Shown here: in pieces, positions 26,354 to 34,100 of the stretch | How positions within the stretch are numbered: position 1 is the stretch's first letter | How the letters are laid out: every line of letters starts with the position of its first letter | Assembly: GCF_002258315.1 (NCBI RefSeq) | Contig: NZ_NOYD01000001.1 | Span: forward strand, 407,335-471,334 | Direction of reading: 5' to 3' | Length of the DNA stretch: 64,000 bases | Source of the DNA: Rhodococcus sp. 06-462-5 | GTDB taxonomy: Bacteria > Actinomycetota > Actinomycetes > Mycobacteriales > Mycobacteriaceae | Notes under the pieces: model-generated | Databases searched by the model: none | What the model saw: only the letters and a program-made list of their open reading frames with translations | Told to the model about the DNA's origin: nothing | Program-made: the position numbers and the translations under genes

Positions 26354-26728
26354 CTACCCGACGAGTGACGCGGTTCCGCTGAGCAGCCGCACGTCGTAGG
26401 ACTCGGCCGCACCGTGCACCTCGGTCGATTCACCGTGGACCGTGTACAGCACCGAGTAGGAGGTGAAAGTGACAGGTTGGCTGTCGTCGGAGTCGACGGT
26501 GACGCGCGGTAACACGACCAGCAGGTGGGTCCGGTTACCGTCCGAGAGATTGTCGACGACGGAACGGACCTCGAAACCCAGGTCCGATCGGGTGACGTCG
26601 GTGGACTCGAGCGTCTGTCCGCTCAGAACGAGCTGCGCCGCCCAGACGCCTGCGGATCGATGGGCATCGACGCTCCCGGTGATGTCGTCGCCGGTGAAGT
26701 CGTAGTGATTCGCTGCGGTGAAAGGCAT
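26354..26728 (-). CDS. Hypothetical protein, small all-beta
   Basis: A 124-residue protein I do not recognise. It is made of alternating short hydrophobic strands (YDFTGDDITGSV, AAQLVLSG, THLLVVLPRVTV, VTFTSYSVLYTVHG) and has no Cys, no membrane segment and no signal peptide, so it looks like a cytosolic beta-barrel or sandwich. Codon use matches its neighbours, with strong GC in third positions, supporting that it is real. ATG 26728 follows GAGGAAT; a GTG two codons upstream is possible. It lies 86 bases upstream of pirin on the same strand. Confidence 0.65.
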   Translation of the reverse strand: MPFTAANHYDFTGDDITGSVDAHRSAGVWAAQLVLSGQTLESTDVTRSDLGFEVRSVVDNLSDGNRTHLLVVLPRVTVDSDDSQPVTFTSYSVLYTVHGESTEVHGAAESYDVRLLSGTASLVG

Positions 26729-26820
26729 GGTCACAGGCTATTCCTCGGGTCGTGGAAAAACTTCGAAAAAATTTCTCATCCGGTACCCATCCACCTCGAC
26801 AGGGGCTGCGAATGCACAAT

Positions 26821-26880
26821 GAGACACCCGCTACTGCTGTCGCCCCCGACCGCCGTCAGTAGTGGGTGTCTCCCTTTTTG
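26821..26880 (+). terminator. Strong T-tailed intrinsic terminator with no upstream gene
   Basis: GAGACACCCGCTACTG (26821-26836) pairs with CAGTAGTGGGTGTCTC (26857-26872) with one G:U, loop 20 bases, followed by CCCTTTTTG. The T-run is on the plus strand only. No plus-strand gene ends upstream within a kilobase, so the hairpin must end a small RNA or an attenuated leader in the 306-base gap before the GGDEF gene (26735-27040). The rest of the gap holds an A-rich stretch at 26756-26773 and no further ORF I can support. Confidence 0.75.
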
Positions 26881-27040
26881 TGTGCGGGACGACGTCCACA
26901 TCGCGATGGATGCGTTTGGAGCCCGACTCCCGATCCGCCGCACGGCAGCCGTTCGAGACCGGATCGGAAGATTTCGGGCGAGCCGAAACGGTGGTCGGTA
27001 CGCTTTCGGACCTGGGCAGGTCGTTTCTCGAGGGAGCCTC

Positions 27041-28312
27041 ATGTACGAAGACTTTCGATCGCCCGCATCGCGGCACGGCGAGCGATCGAATGCGTCGGTA
27101 CAGCCACGTTCGACGCGAGCGCACGGCCAGGCGCGTAGTCGCCACCGCAAACGGTCGAGCACGCCCTCGCCGCCGAGGTCGATCTCGAGTATCACCGCTC
27201 CGCCGCTCGGACCTCAGCCCAGTGCGGCTCAGGTTCTTCGCCACTGGTTCGCTGCCCCGCACGATTTCGACTGGATTTTCGTGCACAAGTCGACTCGTCC
27301 GCTGCACCGATTGATCCGGGTCGTGTTCGCGAGCTGTGTGGCTCTGTACGCCGCGGTGTCGATGCTGATGTTGGCCTCGCCGAACGGGCCGACCGGATCG
27401 GGTCCGGTTGCCTACGTGATCTTCATCCTGGTTCTGCAGTTCGCCGTCATCGTGTATCTGCTGTTCGGGCCGCTGCCGGACCGTAAGTGGCAGGTGGTGA
27501 CCTTCCTGGTATTCGGCGACGTCGGTCTCGCGTCGGTGATTCTTCTCGACGTCCCCACGTCGGCGCTGATCGGTACGTTCCTCTTCGCGCTGACCGGGTC
27601 GATGTGCACCTTCTTTCTCGGACCGCGACTGCTCGTCGCCCACCTGGTGTTCGCCAATCTGGTGATCGTCTACATCGGGGTGGCCGCGTATGTGCAGGGC
27701 CTGTGGGGTCCGTGGGATGCGATCGCCGCTGTGCTGGTGGCCGCGGGTGCGACATCGGGTGTCCCGATCTTCGCCCAGATCGCCTGGTCGTTGGTGTGCG
27801 AGGACGCACGGCAGTCCGAGATCGATCCGCTGACCCGAATGAAGAACAGGCGCGGACTGCAGAACGCCATCGAAGATCTGCGGATGCTCGCTCACCGCGA
27901 GCAGTTGGCCTTCGTTCTCGTTCTGGTCGACATCGATCGCTTCAAGAGCGTCAACGACCGCTACGGGCACGACCAGGGCGATGCTGTCATCGTTCTCGTT
28001 GCCGACCGACTCCGGGACCACCTCGGGAAGGTGGGGGTGGTGGCGAGAACCGGGGGCGAGGAGTTCGTCGCCGTCCTCGTCGGCGAGGCGGAACAGCTGT
28101 GTGAACTGGTGCTCGAGGTGAGCGGCAGTCTGACGGATTGCTCGGACCCGATACCGGTCACGGTGAGCGCAGGCGCAGTGGTGATCGCTCCCGATTCCGA
28201 CGCGTGGACCTCAGGGGTCGATGTGGTAGACGACGCGACGCGCGCGGCGGATTCCCTCATGTACCGAGCCAAGGCCGACGGCGGAAATCGAACGATGCTC
28301 GAGGCAATGTAG
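27041..28312 (+). CDS. Membrane-anchored GGDEF-domain diguanylate cyclase
   Basis: A 423-residue protein. A basic, Ser/Arg-rich N-terminus of about 70 residues precedes HWFAAPHDFDWIF, then about six transmembrane segments, then a GGDEF domain from about residue 255. The active site reads RTGGEEFVAVL near residue 336 and the upstream IDRFKSVNDRYGHDQGD metal/substrate loop is intact, so it should make cyclic di-GMP from two GTP. No RxxD inhibitory site stands five residues before GGEEF. ATG 27041 has GAGGGAG upstream; a start nearer residue 65 cannot be excluded. The 3' end overlaps zapE by 56 bases. Confidence 0.85.
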   Translation: MYEDFRSPASRHGERSNASVQPRSTRAHGQARSRHRKRSSTPSPPRSISSITAPPLGPQPSAAQVLRHWFAAPHDFDWIFVHKSTRPLHRLIRVVFASCVALYAAVSMLMLASPNGPTGSGPVAYVIFILVLQFAVIVYLLFGPLPDRKWQVVTFLVFGDVGLASVILLDVPTSALIGTFLFALTGSMCTFFLGPRLLVAHLVFANLVIVYIGVAAYVQGLWGPWDAIAAVLVAAGATSGVPIFAQIAWSLVCEDARQSEIDPLTRMKNRRGLQNAIEDLRMLAHREQLAFVLVLVDIDRFKSVNDRYGHDQGDAVIVLVADRLRDHLGKVGVVARTGGEEFVAVLVGEAEQLCELVLEVSGSLTDCSDPIPVTVSAGAVVIAPDSDAWTSGVDVVDDATRAADSLMYRAKADGGNRTMLEAM

Positions 28313-29183
28313 CGCCCAATTCACTGAGCCTGCTGACCAATCGGTCGGTGTCGAGACCCGCACATCCGACGGCGAATTCATCCAACGACACGAGGGCGTG
28401 GAAGTCGACTCGTACATCGCGGTCGTAGGCGACGTCCACGAGATTTGCGAAGCGCTGAGCGGCGAACTCGTCGACACTCGCGAGAGCCGGAACCTCGGTG
28501 ACGGTCACGCTCGTTGCCTCCTCGAACAGCCGGAGGTAGTCGCCCGTCGAACGAGCGGCGCAGCACAGATCGGCAAACGAGTGGCCATCCGACCCGCGTT
28601 CGAGAGTCCAGGTTCCCGACGCGAATCGCGAACCGCTGGTGCCGGCGGCACGGTAATCGACGGGACCGTCGACGCAGATCACCTCGAGATTGTTCTTCAG
28701 CTTCTCGATCGTCGGAACGAAGGTCGGGTGGAACAGCGGATTGGGAAGCAGATTGTCGGGGGCGTAGTTGGAGGTGACGACCAGAGCGACCCCGCGGGCG
28801 AAGAGGGCGTCGAGCATGCGCGTGATGAGCCGGGCGTCGCCGATGTCGTGGACGTGGAACTCGTCGAAGCACAGCAGTTCCGCCTGCAGTCCGGTGTCGT
28901 CCGTCGAGAGGATGTCGTCGATGGCCGCGTCGATCGAGAAGCGGTGACGAAAGTACGCAGCGTGCAGGTCGCGGAAGAAGGCGTGGAAGTGGATTCGCTT
29001 CTTCGCCGTGGTCGCGGCACCGGCGAAGTAGGCGTCGAGCAGCCAGGTCTTGCCGCGGCCGACCGGACCCCACAGGTAGACGCCCCGGGTACCGATAGTC
29101 GAGAGCGCGTCGACGGCCGACGCTTGGGCGTCGTCGAGGGTGAAGTCGGCGTCGAACGTGTGTCGCGGTGCGATCGGCCTCAT
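28257..29183 (-). CDS. zapE: ZapE/AFG1-family ATPase
   Basis: A 308-residue AFG1-like P-loop ATPase. Walker A GPVGRGKT is near residues 39-46, Walker B LLCFDEFHV near 105-113, and a Ser/Asn sensor in VVTSNYAPDNLL. ZapE in E. coli is linked to the division Z-ring, the mitochondrial homologue to turnover of respiratory complexes. The protein is shorter than the 370 residues of E. coli ZapE, mainly at the N-terminus. ATG 29183. Divergent from a TetR gene with 60 bases between starts; the 3' end overlaps the convergent GGDEF gene by 56 bases. Confidence 0.87.
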   Translation of the reverse strand: MRPIAPRHTFDADFTLDDAQASAVDALSTIGTRGVYLWGPVGRGKTWLLDAYFAGAATTAKKRIHFHAFFRDLHAAYFRHRFSIDAAIDDILSTDDTGLQAELLCFDEFHVHDIGDARLITRMLDALFARGVALVVTSNYAPDNLLPNPLFHPTFVPTIEKLKNNLEVICVDGPVDYRAAGTSGSRFASGTWTLERGSDGHSFADLCCAARSTGDYLRLFEEATSVTVTEVPALASVDEFAAQRFANLVDVAYDRDVRVDFHALVSLDEFAVGCAGLDTDRLVSRLSELGATLPRASFDFRRRPWLGT

Positions 29184-29206
29184 GGATCGAACCGTACGCC
29201 GACACC

Positions 29207-29222
29207 CTCTACTTTTGTAGAG
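29207..29222. promoter_or_regulatory. Inverted repeat in the zapE-TetR divergent region
   Basis: CTCTAC-TTTT-GTAGAG is a perfect 6-bp inverted repeat with a T-rich centre. It lies 24 bases from the zapE start and 22 bases before the TetR start, a usual place for an autoregulatory operator. Related half-sequences (ACACCC upstream, GTGTAGGGT at 29228) flank it, so the site may be larger. Confidence 0.5.
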
Positions 29223-29243
29223 TGAGTGTGTAGGGTCACGATC

Positions 29244-29804
29244 ATGGATCGCCGAACCGCCATCTCAGATGCTGCGCTCGAGGTCATCGCCCGCGCCGGT
29301 CTGCGTGCGCTGACGCATCGGGCGATCGATTCGGCGCTCGACTACCCGGCAGGGTCGACGTCCTACTACTTCCGCACCAAGTCCGATCTGTCGGCGGCGG
29401 TTGCCGCCCGTCTCGTCGAGCTGTCGCGCGCGACGTTCTTCGATATCGCCGGCACCGAGAGTGATGTTGCCACTGTCATTGCGCGGTACCTCCACGATGC
29501 ACTGACTCATCGCACGATCGAGCTTCGTGCCCGCTACGCGTTGATGCTCGATCCTGCTGTCGCGCAGGATGTTCGAGACGTACTGGCTCGATCGTTCTTC
29601 TCGCTCGAACGGGCACGGGCGTTGTTCGCCGAACCCGCACACGGAGACGGCCTGGTCTCGTTGTGTGAGGGTCTGGTGGCAGACGTCGTCTTCGGGCGGC
29701 GCTCGTCGAAGGACGTTGCAGCGCTGCGGTTTCCGATCGCCGTCTATCTTTCGGGCACCGGTAGTTCATCGCCGGGGAACTCGGTGGACACCGATCTTCC
29801 GTAG
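29244..29804 (+). CDS. TetR family transcriptional regulator
   Basis: A 186-residue TetR-type repressor. The helix-turn-helix spans about residues 20-48 (GLRALTHRAIDSALDYPAGSTSYYFRTK is the region, with YPAGSTSYYF as recognition helix and turn). The C-terminal ligand-binding part is short and Arg/Ala-rich. ATG 29244 is the start; the frame is open 18 bases further. It is 11 bases ahead of the glycerophosphodiesterase gene, so the two are probably one transcript. The inverted repeat at 29207 is a likely operator. Confidence 0.85.
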   Translation: MDRRTAISDAALEVIARAGLRALTHRAIDSALDYPAGSTSYYFRTKSDLSAAVAARLVELSRATFFDIAGTESDVATVIARYLHDALTHRTIELRARYALMLDPAVAQDVRDVLARSFFSLERARALFAEPAHGDGLVSLCEGLVADVVFGRRSSKDVAALRFPIAVYLSGTGSSSPGNSVDTDLP

Positions 29805-29815
29805 CCTCGTCGAGC

Positions 29816-30772
29816 ATGCGATTCGGTAAGTACGTGCCCCTGGTGTGCATTCCCCTCGCAGTGTCGATGGGGTGCGGAACGGACTCGACAGCAGACCCGG
29901 CGTTGCCGCAGGAGTCGTTCGATCTGCAGGCGCATCGCGGAGGCCTCGGCCTGGTCACCGAGAGCACCATCGAATCGTTCACCAACGCACTGCAACTCGG
30001 GGTGAGCACGCTCGAACTGGACACTCAGATCACCGAGGACGGCATCGCGATCGTCACCCACGACCGCAAGGTCTCGGACAGCAAGTGCGTCGACACCGCT
30101 GCGATCACGCCGGGAGACCCCGAGTTTCCGTACGTCGGGAAATTCGTGAACACACTGACACTCGCGCAGATTCGCACACTGGACTGCGGAGCCCTGCCGC
30201 TCACGGACTACCCGGAGCAACGACGTGTCCCCGGCGCTCGAATGCCGACCCTCACCGAGGTGTTGGATCTGGTGAAGTCGGCCGATGCACCGGGAGTGAA
30301 ACTCAACGTCGAGACCAAGGTCGAGGCGGGCAGCCCTACCGAGACGGCTCCACGCGAGCAATTCGTCGACACGGTTCTGGGGACAATCCGCGACGCGGGC
30401 ATGCTGGACAGGATCACCGTGCAGAGCTTCGACTGGGGTGCCCTGCAACTGGTCCGCGACGCCGAACCCGAGGTGCCGGTGGTGGCACTGACCAACGGTG
30501 ACTTCCTGCAAGTCGGTCAGGACGGTGCATCGCCGCCAGGAGTGGAGCCTGCGGAACGACCATCGAAGTGGCTGGGCGGGATCGACATCGACGACTTCGG
30601 AGGGGACGCGATTGCCGCGATCGATTCGTTCGGGGCGTCGGCGTACTCGCCCGTGCAGGGGACCCCGCAGAACGGCAAGGTCGGCGACCCCGACTTCGAG
30701 CTCTACGTCACCCAGGACATGGTGGACTCAGCCCACGAGCGCGGACTTCCTCTGCCCACGCCCGCCCGGTGA
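29816..30772 (+). CDS. Glycerophosphodiester phosphodiesterase, C-terminally short
   Basis: A 318-residue secreted GDPD-family protein. The N-terminus is a signal peptide ending near VSMGCGTDS, perhaps a weak lipobox. The catalytic HRGG (AHRGGLGLVTESTIESF), the ELDTQITEDG metal site and VTHDRKV are present, as is KLNVETK. The end is odd: after VDSAHERGL the usual VPWTVDD and GVDGIITDYP segments are missing, replaced by PLPTPAR and a stop. A GASPPGVEPAERP insert near residues 239-251 is encoded by the dispersed 25-bp element (30537-30561). The enzyme may be impaired or a recent deletion product. Confidence 0.78.
   Translation: MRFGKYVPLVCIPLAVSMGCGTDSTADPALPQESFDLQAHRGGLGLVTESTIESFTNALQLGVSTLELDTQITEDGIAIVTHDRKVSDSKCVDTAAITPGDPEFPYVGKFVNTLTLAQIRTLDCGALPLTDYPEQRRVPGARMPTLTEVLDLVKSADAPGVKLNVETKVEAGSPTETAPREQFVDTVLGTIRDAGMLDRITVQSFDWGALQLVRDAEPEVPVVALTNGDFLQVGQDGASPPGVEPAERPSKWLGGIDIDDFGGDAIAAIDSFGASAYSPVQGTPQNGKVGDPDFELYVTQDMVDSAHERGLPLPTPAR
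30537..30561 (+). repeat. Dispersed 25-bp element, copy B (inside a coding region)
   Basis: The element reads CAGGAGTGGAGCCTGCGGAA then CGACC and is translated in frame within the glycerophosphodiesterase gene as part of PPGVEPAERP. It differs from copy A at four positions. Confidence 0.6.
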
Positions 30773-30782
30773 CGGTTCCCCG

Positions 30783-31670
30783 TCAGAACGGGTAGCCGAC
30801 TCCGGTCAACTTCTCGCTTGCGTCCCACAACCGTGCAGCCAGAGCCGGGTCCTGTGCGGTCTTGGTCATGCTCGCTTTGCCCGGCTTACCGCGCGTCTCG
30901 AACAGGGACTTGGGGCCGCTGTACGTACCGCCACCCGCAACGTCGACTGCGTAGAGCGTGGGACGTGCTCCGGCGCTGGCGGACTGCGAGAAGAACTTCA
31001 GTCCGATCGGCGCGAGAGTGGACAGGATCTTGTTGCTGCCCAGCCCGTCGGGGCTCGAGTACAGCTCGGTGGCCGAGATTCCGGGGTGCGCGGCGTTGCT
31101 GGTGATCTTCAGTTCGGCCTTGTCGATCCGGCGCTGGAGTTCCAACGCGAACAGGATGTTCGCAAGCTTGGAGTTCGCGTACCCGCGCTGGGGGTTGTAC
31201 CCACGCTCGAGTTGAAGATTGTCGAAATCGAGCTTGGGGCCCTGCCGGTGCGCGACGGAAGCGATGGTGGTGATCTTGGCGTCCGCGGCGAGCTTGGGGA
31301 ACAGCAGGCCGGTCAGGGCGAAGTGGCCGAGGTGATTGGTGCCGAGCTGGAGCTCGAACCCGTCCGCCGTCTCGGTCCGCATTGCGGGCATCATGACGCC
31401 CGCGTTGTTGATCAGCACGTCGATCGACTCCGGTGCCGACGCAGCGTACTCACGCACCGAGGCCAGGTCGGCGAGATTCAGGGTGGCGGTGTCGACGGTT
31501 CCGCGGGGTGCCTCCGCCGAAATCTTGGCCGCGGCGGCATCGGCCTTGTCCTTGTTACGGCATGCGAGCGTCACGTGGTCGCCTCGCTTCGCCAACTCCA
31601 AGGCGGTGTAGTAGCCGATACCGGTGTTCGCACCGGTGATGACAACGCGTCTCTGCTTGTTTTCGGGCAC
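30783..31670 (-). CDS. Short-chain dehydrogenase/reductase
   Basis: A 295-residue SDR resembling protochlorophyllide-reductase/retinol-dehydrogenase-like members. The cofactor motif TGANTGIG is at residues 12-19, NNAGVM follows near 86, the catalytic Ser in TTIASVAH and the Tyr-Lys pair in YANSK. It should reduce or oxidise a hydrophobic alcohol/ketone with NADP(H); substrate unknown. GTG 31670 begins the domain directly (PENKQRRVVITGA). It converges with the glycerophosphodiesterase gene, 10 bases apart. Confidence 0.88.
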   Translation of the reverse strand: MPENKQRRVVITGANTGIGYYTALELAKRGDHVTLACRNKDKADAAAAKISAEAPRGTVDTATLNLADLASVREYAASAPESIDVLINNAGVMMPAMRTETADGFELQLGTNHLGHFALTGLLFPKLAADAKITTIASVAHRQGPKLDFDNLQLERGYNPQRGYANSKLANILFALELQRRIDKAELKITSNAAHPGISATELYSSPDGLGSNKILSTLAPIGLKFFSQSASAGARPTLYAVDVAGGGTYSGPKSLFETRGKPGKASMTKTAQDPALAARLWDASEKLTGVGYPF

Positions 31671-31705
31671 GCCGCCAGGCTACCGGTCTGTTTTAGACTT
31701 TGCCC

Positions 31706-31915
31706 GTGAGCAGACCAGAAGCCGACGAACATCCGGACTTTCCGAAGGGCACCGGAAATCCCGCGTCCGGGGCATTCCGCGCGGCGGGGTACATGTGCCT
31801 GGACGATCTTGCGGGAGTGCCCGCGGCCGAGCTGAAGAAACTGCACGGTGTCGGTCCCAAGGCATTGACAGTCATCCAGACAGCGTTGGAGCAGACGGGT
31901 CGCTCGCTCGGTTGA
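31706..31915 (+). CDS. Small helix-hairpin-helix (RNA polymerase alpha-CTD-like) protein
   Basis: A 69-residue protein. The second half, AELKKLHGVGPKALTVIQTAL, is a helix-hairpin-helix with the GVGPKA turn, as in DNA-binding HhH and alpha-CTD folds. The first half (GAFRAAGYMCLDDLAGV) fits the helix preceding the hairpin. It probably binds DNA non-specifically, function unknown. GTG 31706 is the likely start. It is divergent from the SDR gene (36 bases between starts), and its 3' end overlaps the convergent pentapeptide-repeat gene by 44 bases. Confidence 0.75.
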   Translation: MSRPEADEHPDFPKGTGNPASGAFRAAGYMCLDDLAGVPAAELKKLHGVGPKALTVIQTALEQTGRSLG

Positions 31916-32735
31916 TATTTTCGGTCGAGTGTCGGACCCAGTGATTCGGACGCGTCACCGATTGCGGGAGTCGTGTCGACTCGTCACCGTTCACCGCATC
32001 GATCTGGAACTGAGTCGCGAAGATGCTGCCGCGTAGATCCGCACCCCGTAGGTCGGCGCCGCGTAGGTCTGCGCCGATCAGGTCCGCCAGGCGCAGGTCG
32101 GCACCACGCAGGGTGGCTCCGATGAGGTATGTGCCGCGCAGGCTCGCGCCGCGCAGGTCCGCGCCGGTCAGTCGCGCGCCGATCATGTCGCGGCCGCGAT
32201 AGTTCTTCTTGCCCTTCACTTCGGCGCGAACCAGATCGCTTGCCTCGAGCAGCAACTCGTTGAGCCGCGAACGCAGCCCGGAGACGTCGACCGACAGTAG
32301 AACCTCGGGCGCCGACTCGGTCAGTGCGTCCAGTTCTGCGTACTCGCCGGACAGTCGATCGTGCAGCGGCGCGGTCGAAGTCCGGTCGCGCACATCCGCC
32401 AGGTACCAGAGCAATTCGTGCAGATCACGCATGATCGGGAACACCGCGAACATCTCCGACGAGTTCGACGGCTGCTGCCGCCAGTCGCGTCCCGCGAACG
32501 TGGACTGCGAGACCTTCTGGCCTGCACCGAAGCAGTCGTACACCGTGCACCCGGGAAAGCCCTTCTCCCGCAGCGTCGAATGAATGCCGCACCGCGAGTC
32601 CTGCCGAAGATTGCGGCACGGCTCACCGGCGGCCTTGTCGACGGCGAAGTCCGAGGACTTCGCGAAGGGCAGAGCGACGCAACAGAGTCCGAAACAACTG
32701 CCGCAATCGGCCAGCAGGTTCTCGGGCGCGCGCAT
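31872..32735 (-). CDS. Cys-rich domain fused to pentapeptide repeats
   Basis: A 287-residue protein in three parts. Residues 1-about 75 are Cys-rich: DCGSCFGLCC, then PCRNL, SRCGIH, PGCTVYDC, a pattern like the YkgJ-type zinc/iron-chelating family. A helical middle follows. Residues of about 180-250 are pentapeptide repeats of the A(D/N)LRG type (about 11 tandem units from NYRGRDMIGARLTGADL to GADLRGSIF), which form a right-handed beta-helix. The C-terminal 40 residues are unstructured-looking. ATG 32735 starts at the Cys domain. Function unknown; some pentapeptide proteins mimic DNA and bind gyrase, but nothing here proves that. Confidence 0.85.
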   Translation of the reverse strand: MRAPENLLADCGSCFGLCCVALPFAKSSDFAVDKAAGEPCRNLRQDSRCGIHSTLREKGFPGCTVYDCFGAGQKVSQSTFAGRDWRQQPSNSSEMFAVFPIMRDLHELLWYLADVRDRTSTAPLHDRLSGEYAELDALTESAPEVLLSVDVSGLRSRLNELLLEASDLVRAEVKGKKNYRGRDMIGARLTGADLRGASLRGTYLIGATLRGADLRLADLIGADLRGADLRGADLRGSIFATQFQIDAVNGDESTRLPQSVTRPNHWVRHSTENINRASDPSAPTLSG

Positions 32736-32790
32736 GCGTCCACTCTGTCCCGGGGCGCAAGGCAGCGTCAAACGAGTTTGTTCGCGGCGG

Positions 32791-33189
32791 TCACTGTGGT
32801 CGATTCAGGAGTGCGATGAGCTTCTTCGGGGCGCGGTCGCAGTAGCTCTCGGTGATCAGTTCGCCGAGTTCGGTCCGGTCCACCGACTCGTCGAGCAGCA
32901 TGCCGATGATCTGCGGACCCCAACCGGGCGCGAAGAACCCGGCGCGGGCGGAGAGTGCGTCGAGTTCGATGCCGCTGGAACGGAAGATCAGCACGTGTGC
33001 CGGGCCGTCGGTGCCGGCGGCTGCGGCGAATGCAGGCGGGGCGGCGTCGACGATCTCGAGAACGTGGGCGAAGGTGCGCCCGCGAACCCGCCAGCGCGTC
33101 CCGACCCATGCCTGCTCCTCGTAGGTCTCGGGCAGGGCCAGGCACAACCGTCGGACAGCGGCTTCCCAGTTCGTCGTCTCGTGCGACAT
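32791..33189 (-). CDS. MmcQ/YjbR family DNA-binding-like protein
   Basis: A 132-residue protein of the MmcQ/YjbR (DUF419) family. Typical features: LCLALPETYEEQAWVGTRWRVRGRTFAHV at the start region, a central FRSSGIELDAL, the aromatic GFFAPGWGPQIIGM strand and the ELITESYCDRAPKKL terminal helix. The CyaY-like fold is thought to bind DNA, but function is undefined. ATG 33189. It lies 55 bases upstream of the pentapeptide gene on the same strand and is divergent from the methylase-like gene. Confidence 0.85.
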   Translation of the reverse strand: MSHETTNWEAAVRRLCLALPETYEEQAWVGTRWRVRGRTFAHVLEIVDAAPPAFAAAAGTDGPAHVLIFRSSGIELDALSARAGFFAPGWGPQIIGMLLDESVDRTELGELITESYCDRAPKKLIALLNRPQ

Positions 33190-33252
33190 ACCGGTCTACA
33201 GTATTTCAGCGGGCGGGCAGGCGGGCGAAAAGCACTCCGGAAGGCACGGTCG

Positions 33253-34035
33253 ATGTCGGAACTCGAATACGGCGAGGTGGTGTCCGCACTGCGCGGAGCC
33301 GGATGCGTGTTCGCCGAAGAGGAAGCCGACATTCTCGTCGAGTCCGCGTCGACCCGGGCGGAGCTGACCGCGATGCTCGCACGACGCGTCGACGGCGAAC
33401 CGCTCGAGCATGTCGTCGGCTGGGTCGCGTTCTGTGGTCGACGTATCGCCGTCGAACCGGGGGTGTTCGTGCCTCGCCGGCGAACCGAGTTTCTCGTCGA
33501 ATGTGCTGCAGCGCTGCATCCTTCGGTGTTGCTGGACCTGTGCTGTGGTTCCGGGGCAGTCGGCCTGTCGGTCGCCGGCGTCACCGAGTTGCATGCTGCC
33601 GACGTCGACGCGGTGGCGGTGGAGTGTGCTTCTCGCAATCTCGCCGGTGTCGGGGGTACGGCACCGGTCGGTCACGTACATCGCGGCGACCTGTACGACG
33701 CCGTGCCGCCGGACATGCGCGGCAGATTCGATGCGATCGTCGTCAACGCGCCCTATGTGCCGACGGCCGACATCGGGCTGATGCCACGAGAGGCGCGCCT
33801 TCACGAGCCGCGCATCGCGCTCGACGGCGGTACGGACGGTGCCGGGATTCATCGTCGTGTCGCCGTCGGTGCACCGCACTGGTTGGCTCCCGGTGGCCAC
33901 TTGCTCATCGAAACCAGTGCAGCACTGGCACATTCGACGCTGCAAGCCGTGGTCGACGCCGGATTCACCGGTCGCGTCGACGAATCCGAGTCATTCGATG
34001 CTGTCGTGGTGATCGGTTCGACACCGAGTCGGTGA
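33253..34035 (+). CDS. PrmC/HemK-like putative protein N5-glutamine methyltransferase
   Basis: A 260-residue SAM-dependent methyltransferase. SAM motif I is LLDLCCGSGAVGLSV near residues 95-109 and motif II ELHAADVDAVAVECA. The substrate-binding motif reads NAPYVP instead of the NPPY of true release-factor methylases, which marks the actinobacterial PrmC-related group of unknown target. The N-terminal helical domain (residues 1-80) is present but short. ATG 33253 follows GGAAGG. The true prmC is normally next to prfA, which is absent here, so this is a paralogue. Confidence 0.82.
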   Translation: MSELEYGEVVSALRGAGCVFAEEEADILVESASTRAELTAMLARRVDGEPLEHVVGWVAFCGRRIAVEPGVFVPRRRTEFLVECAAALHPSVLLDLCCGSGAVGLSVAGVTELHAADVDAVAVECASRNLAGVGGTAPVGHVHRGDLYDAVPPDMRGRFDAIVVNAPYVPTADIGLMPREARLHEPRIALDGGTDGAGIHRRVAVGAPHWLAPGGHLLIETSAALAHSTLQAVVDAGFTGRVDESESFDAVVVIGSTPSR

Positions 34036-34100
34036 GGGTTTCGATCGGGTTCCCGCGTGGCATGCAGGAGCAGATACCGACGACGAGAGGTTGTTCGACC

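Noticed and set aside
26735..26880. Possible cyclic di-GMP riboswitch before the GGDEF gene
   Set aside because: The leader does not contain the conserved GEMM core or the tetraloop-receptor pattern, so a small RNA or a simple attenuator is the more careful reading.
32010..32200. Repetitive DNA with period 15, at first sight a tandem repeat or CRISPR-like array
   Set aside because: The periodicity is the coding sequence of pentapeptide repeats (A-D-L-R-G type); there are no spacers.
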